Shown in pieces: positions 17,081 to 25,222 of a DNA stretch of 64,000 nt. Every line of letters starts with the position of its first letter. The stretch's first letter is position 1. The notes under the pieces are model-generated. The model ran no database searches and was not told where the DNA came from. It saw only the letters and a program-made list of their open reading frames with translations. Source of the DNA: QYOJ01 sp043810345. GTDB lineage: Bacteria; Bacteroidota; Bacteroidia; Bacteroidales; FEN-979. Position numbers and translations under genes: made by a program. Location: assembly GCA_043810345.1 (NCBI GenBank), contig JBDROF010000056.1:1-64000 (forward strand), read 5' to 3'.

Positions 17081-17457
17081 TTTTTGGAATAGGGACAGAT
17101 ATCATTGAGGTGGAGCGGATTCATAAAGTAATGGAACGCGACATCGGGTTCAGGGATAAGATCTTTACCCCTCATGAGATTGAATATTGTGAATCCAAAC
17201 GGCATAAATACCAGCATTATGCCGCTCGCTTTTCTGCGAAAGAGGCATTCCTGAAAGCGATCGGAACCGGGTGGCGATTTGGTATCCGGTTTGGCGATAT
17301 CGAGGTCACTCATGATCCCCTGGGGAAGCCTGAAATCAATGTATACGGAAAGGCAAAAGAGTGGTGCGAGAAGGAGACGATTTCGAAAATTCATGTTTCT
17401 TTATCGCATCTTAAGGAATTGGCTACCGCGATAGTAGTGGTAGAAAAAAGTCATTAG
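17077..17457 (+). CDS. acpS: Holo-[acyl-carrier-protein] synthase
   Basis: The 126-residue protein transfers 4'-phosphopantetheine from CoA to apo-ACP in fatty-acid synthesis. Diagnostic motifs are GIGTDIIEVERI at the N-terminus (metal-binding Asp8) and RFSAKEAFLKAIGTG (metal-binding Glu). The initiation codon is TTG 17077, overlapping the kbl stop in the sequence TTGA. No other in-frame start would retain the GIGTD motif. The length is normal for AcpS. Coupling to kbl gives no obvious metabolic link. Confidence 0.92.
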   Translation: MIFGIGTDIIEVERIHKVMERDIGFRDKIFTPHEIEYCESKRHKYQHYAARFSAKEAFLKAIGTGWRFGIRFGDIEVTHDPLGKPEINVYGKAKEWCEKETISKIHVSLSHLKELATAIVVVEKSH

Positions 17458-17604
17458 TTGATCCTGATCTGCGGATTGCGGGATCATAATAACCTACCAG
17501 AAAATCAGGGTAGCGCAGGCAGACGGAGTTAACTAACTGCTTATTGGTTTCTTTCATGAAAACTCCGGAGATAATTACCTGTTTTTTTGTTTGAATAAAA
17601 CCTG

Positions 17605-17612
17605 TATTTTTG
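17605..17612 (+). promoter_or_regulatory. Bacteroidetes -7 box (TATTTTTG) for the acyl-CoA dehydrogenase / mutase / kinase run
   Basis: TATTTTTG fits TAnnTTTG and has TTTG at 17586-17589 as a possible -33 element. It lies 28 bp before the acyl-CoA dehydrogenase start and is the only good promoter seen ahead of the three-gene run. Confidence 0.55.
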
Positions 17613-17639
17613 AGAAACAAATTTTAAATTTCAGATCCA

Positions 17640-18782
17640 ATGAATTTTGAATTAACTGAAGAGCAAAAGATGATCCAGCAGGCTGCCAGGGATTACGCCC
17701 AGCGTGAGCTGATCAAAGACGTCCTGGAGCGCGACGCCACTTGCGAATTCCCCACACAGCATGTAAAGGCATTGAGCGAATTGGGCTTCATGGGTATGAT
17801 GGTTGATCCCAAGTACGACGGAGGAGGCATGGACACCATCTCCTATGTTCTAGCCGTGGAGGAGTTATCGAAGGTCGATGCATCCATTGGGGTTATCGTT
17901 TCGGTGAATAACTCGCTGGTTTGCTATGAACTGGAAGAGTTTGGCACGGAAGAGCAGAAGGAAAAGTATCTCAAGCCGCTTGCCAGTGGAAGGCATATTG
18001 GAGCTTTCCTTCTGTCGGAGCCAGATGCCGGTTCTGATGCCTCTTCCCAGCGTACGACTGCGATTGATATGGGAGACCATTACCTGATGAACGGAACAAA
18101 AAACTGGATCACCAATGCCAATTGCTCCTCTACCTATGTGGTGATTGCACAAACCAATCCAGAGAAGGGCCATAAAGGGATCAATGCGCTGATCGTGGAG
18201 AAGAATTCTCCTGGCATTTCGCTCGGGCCGCATGAAGATAAGATGGGAATGCGTAGTTCTGATACCCATTCAGTGATGTTCAACGATGTGAAAGTTCCCA
18301 AGGAGAACCGGATCGGAGAGGATGGCTTCGGATTTAAAGCGGCTATGAAGACCCTTGAAGGAGGCAGGATCGGAATTGCTGCTCAAGCATTGGGTATTGC
18401 CCAGGGAGCGTATGAACGTGCCTTGCAGTATGCCAAAGAACGGAAAGCATTTGGCACGGAGATCATCAACCACCAGGCAATTGGGTTCAAGCTGGCAGAG
18501 ATGCATACAAGGATCGAAGCAGCACGGTTTTTCACACTAAAATCAGCCTGGTTAAAAGACCAGAAGCTGCCTTACGGGACTACCAGCGCCATGGCCAAAT
18601 ACTGGGCTGCCGAAACCGCCATGTATGTCACCACGGAAGCAGTTCAGATCCATGGAGGGTATGGTTATGTGAGAGAGTATCACGTAGAACGTCTTATGCG
18701 TGAAGCCAAGCTGACTCAGATCTACGAAGGAACCAGTGAGATCCAGCAAATCATCATCTCACGGGCGATCATGAACGACTAA
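17640..18782 (+). CDS. Short-chain acyl-CoA dehydrogenase (butyryl-CoA dehydrogenase type)
   Basis: The 380-residue FAD enzyme desaturates short-chain or branched acyl-CoA (or reduces crotonyl-CoA in fermentative use). Features: the N-terminal helical domain LTEEQKMIQQAARDYAQREL, the FAD/substrate strand LLSEPDAGSDASSQRT, and the catalytic base Glu363 in the C-terminal IYEGTSEIQ. This Glu position is that of short/medium-chain enzymes, not isovaleryl-CoA dehydrogenase. It opens the run leading to isobutyryl-CoA mutase (15 bp gap) and butyrate kinase, so butyryl-CoA or isobutyryl-CoA are likely substrates. No electron-transfer flavoprotein genes are adjacent. Confidence 0.92.
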   Translation: MNFELTEEQKMIQQAARDYAQRELIKDVLERDATCEFPTQHVKALSELGFMGMMVDPKYDGGGMDTISYVLAVEELSKVDASIGVIVSVNNSLVCYELEEFGTEEQKEKYLKPLASGRHIGAFLLSEPDAGSDASSQRTTAIDMGDHYLMNGTKNWITNANCSSTYVVIAQTNPEKGHKGINALIVEKNSPGISLGPHEDKMGMRSSDTHSVMFNDVKVPKENRIGEDGFGFKAAMKTLEGGRIGIAAQALGIAQGAYERALQYAKERKAFGTEIINHQAIGFKLAEMHTRIEAARFFTLKSAWLKDQKLPYGTTSAMAKYWAAETAMYVTTEAVQIHGGYGYVREYHVERLMREAKLTQIYEGTSEIQQIIISRAIMND

Positions 18783-18796
18783 GTCTACCCTGTTCA

Positions 18797-21700
18797 ATGA
18801 AAATACCTAAACCGTATAAACCGAAAAACCACATTCGCATCGTTACGGCCGCATCTCTCTTTGACGGCCACGATGCAGCCATTAATATCATGCGCCGTAT
18901 CCTGCAAGCCAGCGGGGCGGAGGTGATCCATCTCGGACACAACCGGGCCGTGCAGGAGATCGTTGATTGTGCCATCCAGGAAGATGCTCATGCGGTGGCA
19001 ATAACCTCCTACCAGGGAGGCCATATGGAGTTCTTTAAATACATGTACGATCTCCTGCACAAAGGGGGATGCGGGCATATCCTGATCTTCGGAGGGGGCG
19101 GAGGCGTTATCCTTCCCGAAGAGATCAAAGAACTTCATGAATATGGTATCACCCGGATCTATTCCCCTGATGATGGAAGGGAACTTAGCCTGCAGGGCAT
19201 GATCAATGATGTGCTGGAAAAGTGTGATTTTCCACTAAACAAGTTGGAAAAGTTTGCCCCTGATAAGGTCGAAACCAGAGACCAGAAAATGATCTCCCGG
19301 CTAATCACCCTGGCCGAGAATGATCCGGAAAGGGCTCAGCCTCTGCTGGGTAAGCTGGAAGCCAAAGCCCGGAAAAACAACGTGCCGATCCTTGGAATCA
19401 CCGGAACCGGGGGAGCTGGAAAATCAAGCATGGTGGATGAGATTGTCAGGCGGTACCTGAATGACCTTCCCGATAAAACGATCGCCATCATCTCGGTGGA
19501 CCCTACCAAACGAAAGACCGGAGGGGCTCTGCTGGGCGACCGGATACGGATGAATGCCATCAGCGATCCGAGGGTTTATATGCGCTCCCTGGCCACCCGG
19601 CAATCCAACCTGGCCCTCTCAAAATATGTTAAAGATGCGATCACCATCACCAAAGCAGCCGGGTTTGACCTGATCATCGTGGAGACATCAGGTATCGGAC
19701 AATCCGATACCGAGATCGTAGACCACAGTAACCTGACACTCTACGTAATGACGCCTGAGTTCGGTGCGGCCAGCCAGCTCGAAAAGATCGACATGCTCGA
19801 TTTCGCCGACCTGATCGCGATCAATAAATTCGATAAAAGGGGAGCCCTGGATGCGTTGAGGGATGTGAAGAAACAATACCAACGGAACCATAATCGCTTC
19901 CATGATGATCTGGATCTGATGCCTGTTTATGGCACGGTGGCTTCTCAGTTCAATGACCCCGGCGTCAACAAACTCTACCAGGCCATCATCTCTACCATCG
20001 CGGATAAAACAGGAGTGACATTTTCCAGCCGGTTTCAGGGAAAAGACGAAATGGCAGAGAAGATCTTCATCATCCCGCCATCCCGGACCCGTTACATGGC
20101 AGAGATTGCCGAAACAATAAAGGGATACAACCAGTGGTCGGAAGAACAATCGGAAGTGGCCCAGCGGCTCTATGCCCTTCATGAAGCCCGGGAAACACTT
20201 CTGAAAACCGAGAACTCCTCATCCAAGGAAAAATCCACAAGTCAGATGGCTGCCATCAGAGAGCTGGGGAAGATCTATAAAAAAACATGGAAGGAACTTG
20301 ATCCTGCAAATCAGGAGATCCTGAAGCAATGGCCGGAGAAGATCCGGAATTTACAGGAGGAGACCTTCGTTTACAAGGTGAGGGATAAGGAGATCAAGGT
20401 GGAAACGTATACTGAGTCATTGTCCCACCTGAAGATCCCCAAGATTTCCTTGCCTAAGTACAAGGGGTGGGGAGATGTCCTGAAATGGAATCTGCGTGAG
20501 AATGTGCCGGGTGAATTTCCCTATGCTGCAGGCGTATTTCCCTTTAAACGGACCAGCGAAGATCCTACCCGGATGTTTGCCGGAGAAGGGGGACCGGAAC
20601 GGACCAATAAACGGTTCCACTACCTCTCCCATGGGATGCCATTTGTTCGCCTCTCCACAGCCTATGACTCTGTGACACTCTATGGGTTTGACCCCGGTCT
20701 CCGGCCTGACATTTACGGGAAAATTGGTAATTCTGGCGTTTCGATCGCCTGTCTCGACGACTCAAAGAAACTGTACTCCGGATTCGATTTGCTGAATCCC
20801 AACACCTCGGTTTCCATGACGATCAATGGACCGGCACCGGCCATGGTAGGCTATTTCATGAATACCGCCATCGATCAGCAATGTGAGAAATACATCCGGG
20901 AACAGGGTCTGACGGAGGAAGTTGAGAAAAAGATCGAAGCGATTTACCGGAAAAAAGGCACCACACGACCTGCCTATCAGGGAAAACTTCCCCGGGGAAA
21001 TAACGGACTGGGACTGATGCTGCTGGGAGTAACGGGCGACAGGGTTTTGCCCAGAGATGTCTATGAGAAAATCAAGAAAGACACGTTGTGCCAGGTACGG
21101 GGAACCGTACAGGCCGACATCCTGAAAGAGGATCAGGCACAAAACACCTGCATCTTTTCTACCGATTTTGCCCTGAAGATGATGGGGGATATCCAGGAAT
21201 ACTTCATTTATAATAACGTCAGGAACTTCTATTCCGTCTCTATCTCCGGTTACCACATTGCGGAAGCTGGAGCAAATCCGATCACCCAGCTTGCGCTCAC
21301 ACTTTCCAATGGATTTACCTATGTGGAGTACTATGCTTCCAGGGGGATGGAGGTGAATAAGTTTGCGCCCAACCTCTCCTTCTTCTTCTCTAACGGGATT
21401 GATCCGGAATATTCAGTGATCGGAAGGGTGGCGAGACTGATCTGGGCCAAGGCGATGAAATACCGGTACAAAGCAAACTCCCGGTCACAGATGTTGAAAT
21501 ATCATATTCAAACATCCGGAAGGTCCTTACATGCCCAGGAGATCGACTTCAACGACATCAGGACAACCCTTCAGGCGTTGTATGCTATCTACGATAATTG
21601 CAACTCCTTGCATACCAATGCATACGATGAAGCAATCACTACACCAACCGAAGAGTCTGTACGCCGCGCAATGGCCATCCAGATGATCATCAACTACGAA

Positions 21701-22198
21701 TTGGGATTAGCAAAAAACCAGAATCCCTTGCAAGGATCGTTTATCATTGAAGAGCTGACAGACCTGGTAGAAGAGGCGGTGATGCTTGAATTTGAAAGGT
21801 TATCAGAGAGAGGGGGCGTTCTGGGTGCTATGGAAACGATGTATCAGCGCAGTAAAATCCAGGAAGAGTCACTCTACTACGAGATGATGAAAAACACAGG
21901 TAAGCTGCCAATCATGGGGGTTAACACATTCCTCTCCAGCAAGGGTTCCCCGACCGTACTTCCGGGAGAAGTGATCCGGTCGACAGAAGAGGAGAGGCAA
22001 TATCAGATCGATATGCTGAAACAACTCCAAAAAACATGGGCAAAAGAGTCGGTGAAGACATTGCATGATCTGCAACATACCACCATCCAGAATTTAAATA
22101 TCTTTGAAAGTCTGATGGAGGTCTCCAAAATCTGCTCCATCGGCCAGATTACCCATTCATTGTTTAATGTGGGCGGACAATACAGAAGAAGTATGTAA
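18797..22198 (+). CDS. icmF: Fused isobutyryl-CoA mutase (IcmF) with built-in G-protein chaperone
   Basis: The 1133-residue adenosylcobalamin enzyme interconverts isobutyryl-CoA and n-butyryl-CoA. Three parts in the order of known IcmF proteins: a B12-binding domain (residues about 10-150, base-off motif FDGHDAAI with His25, then IFGGGGGVI); a MeaB-like GTPase chaperone (P-loop GTGGAGKSS near 200-210, DPTKRKTGGALLGDRIRMN, NKFD); and the substrate-binding TIM barrel (about 560-1130; MFAGEGGPERTNKRFHYLS, AYDSVTLYGFDPGLRPDIYG, GNSGVSIACLDD). Split methylmalonyl-CoA mutases lack the middle domain, which makes IcmF a firm call. The butyryl/isobutyryl preference is from family knowledge; pivalyl- or isovaleryl-CoA activity is possible. 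The next gene is butyrate kinase. Confidence 0.93.
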   Translation: MKIPKPYKPKNHIRIVTAASLFDGHDAAINIMRRILQASGAEVIHLGHNRAVQEIVDCAIQEDAHAVAITSYQGGHMEFFKYMYDLLHKGGCGHILIFGGGGGVILPEEIKELHEYGITRIYSPDDGRELSLQGMINDVLEKCDFPLNKLEKFAPDKVETRDQKMISRLITLAENDPERAQPLLGKLEAKARKNNVPILGITGTGGAGKSSMVDEIVRRYLNDLPDKTIAIISVDPTKRKTGGALLGDRIRMNAISDPRVYMRSLATRQSNLALSKYVKDAITITKAAGFDLIIVETSGIGQSDTEIVDHSNLTLYVMTPEFGAASQLEKIDMLDFADLIAINKFDKRGALDALRDVKKQYQRNHNRFHDDLDLMPVYGTVASQFNDPGVNKLYQAIISTIADKTGVTFSSRFQGKDEMAEKIFIIPPSRTRYMAEIAETIKGYNQWSEEQSEVAQRLYALHEARETLLKTENSSSKEKSTSQMAAIRELGKIYKKTWKELDPANQEILKQWPEKIRNLQEETFVYKVRDKEIKVETYTESLSHLKIPKISLPKYKGWGDVLKWNLRENVPGEFPYAAGVFPFKRTSEDPTRMFAGEGGPERTNKRFHYLSHGMPFVRLSTAYDSVTLYGFDPGLRPDIYGKIGNSGVSIACLDDSKKLYSGFDLLNPNTSVSMTINGPAPAMVGYFMNTAIDQQCEKYIREQGLTEEVEKKIEAIYRKKGTTRPAYQGKLPRGNNGLGLMLLGVTGDRVLPRDVYEKIKKDTLCQVRGTVQADILKEDQAQNTCIFSTDFALKMMGDIQEYFIYNNVRNFYSVSISGYHIAEAGANPITQLALTLSNGFTYVEYYASRGMEVNKFAPNLSFFFSNGIDPEYSVIGRVARLIWAKAMKYRYKANSRSQMLKYHIQTSGRSLHAQEIDFNDIRTTLQALYAIYDNCNSLHTNAYDEAITTPTEESVRRAMAIQMIINYELGLAKNQNPLQGSFIIEELTDLVEEAVMLEFERLSERGGVLGAMETMYQRSKIQEESLYYEMMKNTGKLPIMGVNTFLSSKGSPTVLPGEVIRSTEEERQYQIDMLKQLQKTWAKESVKTLHDLQHTTIQNLNIFESLMEVSKICSIGQITHSLFNVGGQYRRSM

Positions 22199-22216
22199 CC
22201 CGAAAAAAATGGAATT

Positions 22217-23290
22217 ATGACCTTCAATATTTTGGTTGTCAATCCGAAGGACAAAGTAACCCAGATTGCTGTCTTTGATAATTATAAGTTGCTATATATC
22301 AACAACAGACGACACTCTACCGAGGAACTTGGACAGTTCAAAACCATCTACGAGCAGGTTGAATTCAGGCGGGATGTCGTATTCAAGGAGTTGCAGAACA
22401 ACCTTTTCGACAAAAATTCGGTGAAGGTTGTCATTTCGCGGGGAGGGTTGATCAAACCGGTTCATTCCGGGATCTATGAGGTGAATGAGTCACTTCGGTA
22501 CGACCTGCGTAACAGCCCGATAGGAACCGATATCATCAACCTTGGCGGCCTGGTGGCAGATGCGGTAGCGGCAGAGATTGAAGGCGCCCTTGCCCTGATT
22601 GCCGATCCCACGGTGGTGGATGAAATGCAGGATGTGGCACGGATAACCGGAGCTCCTGGTGTAGAACGCAAATCGATCTTTCATGCACTCAACCAGAAAG
22701 CGATAGCCAAGTTATATGCTGAGAGCCTCAAGAAAAACTACCATGAACTGAACCTCATCGTGGCTCATATGGGTAATGGAACCACCGTTGGGGCACACTG
22801 CAAAGGGAAGGTCATCGATGTTAACCAGGGATTTGAAGGCGATGGCCCCTTCTCGATGATCCGTTGCGGAAGCCTCCCCCTGGGAGATGTGGTGACCATG
22901 TGCACCGATGGGAGCAAAACCAAAGAAGAGGTATTTGCCCTGCTGACTCACCAGGGAGGAATCAATGCCCACCTGGGAACCACCGACATCAGTGAGGTTG
23001 AGAACAGAATCAAAAATGGCGACCGGCATGCTTCCCTGATCATGGAAGCGATGGCATACCAGGTATCCAAATCGATCGGCGAAATGTTTGTCGCGCTCAA
23101 AGGGGAGGCGGATGCCATCCTGCTTACCGGCGACCTCGCCTATTCAGAATATGTGGTCAACTATATCCGCGACCATGTCAGCCGCCTCGCCCAGGTCATT
23201 GTGTACGCCGGCGACAACGAAATCCAGGCCATGGCCTCCAATGCTCTGCGCGTGATCAAGGGCGAAATCGAGGTGTCGGAATACAAGTAA
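22217..23290 (+). CDS. buk: Butyrate kinase (branched-chain acid kinase possible)
   Basis: The 357-residue ASKHA-fold acyl kinase interconverts butyryl-phosphate plus ADP with butyrate plus ATP. Recognisable parts are the N-terminal ILVVNPKDKVTQIAVF, SRGGLIKPVHSGIYEVN, LIVAHMGNGTTVGAHCKGKV, the loop GFEGDGPFSMIRCGSLP and the C-terminal AILLTGDLAYSEYVV. Length is that of Buk, shorter than acetate kinase. It follows icmF by 18 bp, so it would release either butyrate or isobutyrate with ATP gain. The partner phosphotransbutyrylase (ptb) is not in this window. Confidence 0.92.
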   Translation: MTFNILVVNPKDKVTQIAVFDNYKLLYINNRRHSTEELGQFKTIYEQVEFRRDVVFKELQNNLFDKNSVKVVISRGGLIKPVHSGIYEVNESLRYDLRNSPIGTDIINLGGLVADAVAAEIEGALALIADPTVVDEMQDVARITGAPGVERKSIFHALNQKAIAKLYAESLKKNYHELNLIVAHMGNGTTVGAHCKGKVIDVNQGFEGDGPFSMIRCGSLPLGDVVTMCTDGSKTKEEVFALLTHQGGINAHLGTTDISEVENRIKNGDRHASLIMEAMAYQVSKSIGEMFVALKGEADAILLTGDLAYSEYVVNYIRDHVSRLAQVIVYAGDNEIQAMASNALRVIKGEIEVSEYK

Positions 23291-23320
23291 TGAGATGGTG
23301 AAATGGTGATCTAACTTTTC

Positions 23321-24163
23321 ATGAAACTATATTCAATAAATACCGGAAACCTTAAACTCGACGGCGGTGCTATGTTCGGTGTGGTCCCAAAAGTGGTCTG
23401 GAACAAGCTATATCCTTGCGATGAGAATAACCTCTGCAATTGGTCCATGCGCTGTTTGCTTATCGATTCGGGCGACAGGAGGATATTGATCGACTGTGGA
23501 ATAGGCGATAAGCAGTCACAGAAATTTTTCAGCAACTACTTCCTCAATGGGGAAGAAACCCTTTACGGATCACTGGCCAAAGCGGGGTATAATGTTGATG
23601 ATATTACTGACGTAATACTGACCCACCTCCATTTTGACCATTCCGGTGGAGCAGTACGGTGGAATGAAGATAGAACAGACTATATCCCGACCTTCCCCAA
23701 TGCCATTTACTGTACGGGCCGGCAACAGTGGGAATGGGCAACCAACCCGAACAATCGTGAAAAGGCCTCTTTCCTGAAGGAAAATATTCACCCGATCAAT
23801 ACGAAGGGGACATTGAAGCTGATTAACGGGGACACCGAGATCTATCCCGGGATCTCTGTACGCCTATTCCATGGCCATACGGAAGGACAGGTCATTCCCT
23901 TCGTCCGGTACAACCGCAAGACCATTGTCTACATGGCAGACCTGCTACCCTCCACAGCGCATATCCCGCTCCCGTACGTAATGAGCTATGACACTCGTCC
24001 GCTCATTACCCTGGAAGAGAAGGAAAAATTCTTGAATGAAGCGGCCGAAAATGGATACATCCTGTTTTTCGAACACGACATCAACCACGAATGCTGCACG
24101 GTTCAGATGACAGAAAAGGGGGTACGGATGAAGGAGGCGTTTGCGTTAACAGATATCCTGTAG
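23321..24163 (+). CDS. MBL-fold metallo-hydrolase
   Basis: The 280-residue metallo-beta-lactamase-fold enzyme has the zinc motif HLHFDHSGG (HxHxDH) near residue 107 and further ligands in LFHGHTEGQV and the Asp of YMADLLPS; FFEHDINHECC supplies the last His. The arrangement resembles lactonase-like or quorum-quenching-type members, but the substrate cannot be told from sequence. No signal peptide, so cytoplasmic. It follows buk by 30 bp on the same strand and may belong to the same transcript. Confidence 0.85.
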   Translation: MKLYSINTGNLKLDGGAMFGVVPKVVWNKLYPCDENNLCNWSMRCLLIDSGDRRILIDCGIGDKQSQKFFSNYFLNGEETLYGSLAKAGYNVDDITDVILTHLHFDHSGGAVRWNEDRTDYIPTFPNAIYCTGRQQWEWATNPNNREKASFLKENIHPINTKGTLKLINGDTEIYPGISVRLFHGHTEGQVIPFVRYNRKTIVYMADLLPSTAHIPLPYVMSYDTRPLITLEEKEKFLNEAAENGYILFFEHDINHECCTVQMTEKGVRMKEAFALTDIL

Positions 24164-24173
24164 GGACAAGGCA

Positions 24174-25121
24174 TCACCCCAATTTTTTTCGGATCTCATC
24201 AATCATTACCTGTGTCATACGGGGCAGATCGTATTCACATGTCAATCCCCAGTCTTTCTGGGCCACGCTGTCGTCAATACAATTAGGCCATGAGTCGGCA
24301 ATCACTTGCCGGAAATCGGGTTCATAGGTGATCTCAAAGTCAGGAATGTGTTTTTTGATCTCGCCGGCCAGCTGATGTGGCGTGAAAGAGATCCCTGCCA
24401 TGTTGTAACTGGAATGCAAACTAATCCTGGAGGAATCAGCCTCCATCACATCGATCGTCGCTTTGATCGCATCGGGCATAAACATCATCGGAAGAGTCGT
24501 CTCACCACTCAGGAAGCATTCATATTTCCGCTGCTTGATGGCATCATAGAAAATCTCCACCGCATAATCGGTGGTACCCCCTCCCGCTTCCGTTTTGTAA
24601 CTGATCAGACCAGGGTAGCGAAGACTCCGGGTATCCACGCCATATTTTTCATAGTAATATTCAATCCATCGTTCTCCTGCCAATTTACTGATTCCATAGA
24701 CCGTATTGGGCTCCATGATGGTATATTGGGGTGTGTTCAAACGGGGTGTGGTCGGGCCAAAAACTGCAATGGAACTGGGCCAGAATAGTTTATTCAGGTT
24801 CATCTCGCGGGCCAATTCAAGGACATTCATCAGGCTTCGCATGTTGATCTCCCAGGAAGGTAGCGGACGTTTCTCCGCATTCGCGGAAAGGATAGCAGCC
24901 AGATGGTAGATCTGGGTGATGTGTTCGTGTTCGACAATGAGCCTCAGCTTGGCTTCATCCAGAACATCCAGGATCTCAAATGGCCCGGATTCAGTGATGT
25001 CAGGAGGAGCCGGGCGGATATCGGTGGCGATCACGTTGGGGTCGCCAACTCTTTTTCGCAGTTCAAGTGTTAGTTCAGAGCCGATCTGTCCCGAACATCC
25101 AATGACCAGAATTTTTTCCAT
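24174..25121 (-). CDS. tdh: L-threonine 3-dehydrogenase, SDR type
   Basis: The 315-residue extended short-chain dehydrogenase has the NAD motif GCSGQIGSEL at the N-terminus, LAAILSANAEKRP, catalytic Ser near WPSSIAVFG and YGISKLAGERW (YxxxK). Sequence blocks such as TPQYTIMEPNTVYGISKLAGE, RSLRYPGLISYKTEAGGGTT and SWPNCIDDSVAQKDWG are characteristic of the epimerase-like threonine dehydrogenases of Flavobacteria and relatives, unlike the zinc MDR enzyme of E. coli. The product, 2-amino-3-ketobutyrate, is the substrate of Kbl encoded 7 kb away. A TATTTTTG promoter box lies 29 bp upstream, divergent from cysS. Confidence 0.9.
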   Translation of the reverse strand: MEKILVIGCSGQIGSELTLELRKRVGDPNVIATDIRPAPPDITESGPFEILDVLDEAKLRLIVEHEHITQIYHLAAILSANAEKRPLPSWEINMRSLMNVLELAREMNLNKLFWPSSIAVFGPTTPRLNTPQYTIMEPNTVYGISKLAGERWIEYYYEKYGVDTRSLRYPGLISYKTEAGGGTTDYAVEIFYDAIKQRKYECFLSGETTLPMMFMPDAIKATIDVMEADSSRISLHSSYNMAGISFTPHQLAGEIKKHIPDFEITYEPDFRQVIADSWPNCIDDSVAQKDWGLTCEYDLPRMTQVMIDEIRKKLG

Positions 25122-25149
25122 GAACCTCTGAGGTGTGTCGTTTCAGCTG

Positions 25150-25157
25150 CAAAAATA
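25150..25157 (-). promoter_or_regulatory. Bacteroidetes -7 box (TATTTTTG) for tdh
   Basis: Minus-strand TATTTTTG, 29 bp ahead of the tdh ATG, in the 101-bp divergent space shared with cysS. Confidence 0.45.
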
Positions 25158-25195
25158 GGAAGATTGGGAGAGAAAAACGAAATCATTTATTTTCC

Positions 25196-25203
25196 TAATT
25201 TTG
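25196..25203 (+). promoter_or_regulatory. Bacteroidetes -7 box (TAATTTTG) for cysS
   Basis: Plus-strand TAATTTTG, 19 bp before the cysS ATG, matching TAnnTTTG. Confidence 0.5.
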
Positions 25204-25222
25204 TAGCAGAATTAACTGATCC

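Noticed and set aside
17423..17620. 65-codon minus-strand frame between acpS and the acyl-CoA dehydrogenase (KQLVNSVCLRYPDFLVGYY)
   Set aside because: It looks protein-like but I recognise no family, it overlaps acpS, and there is no promoter or ribosome-binding site; might be a relic.
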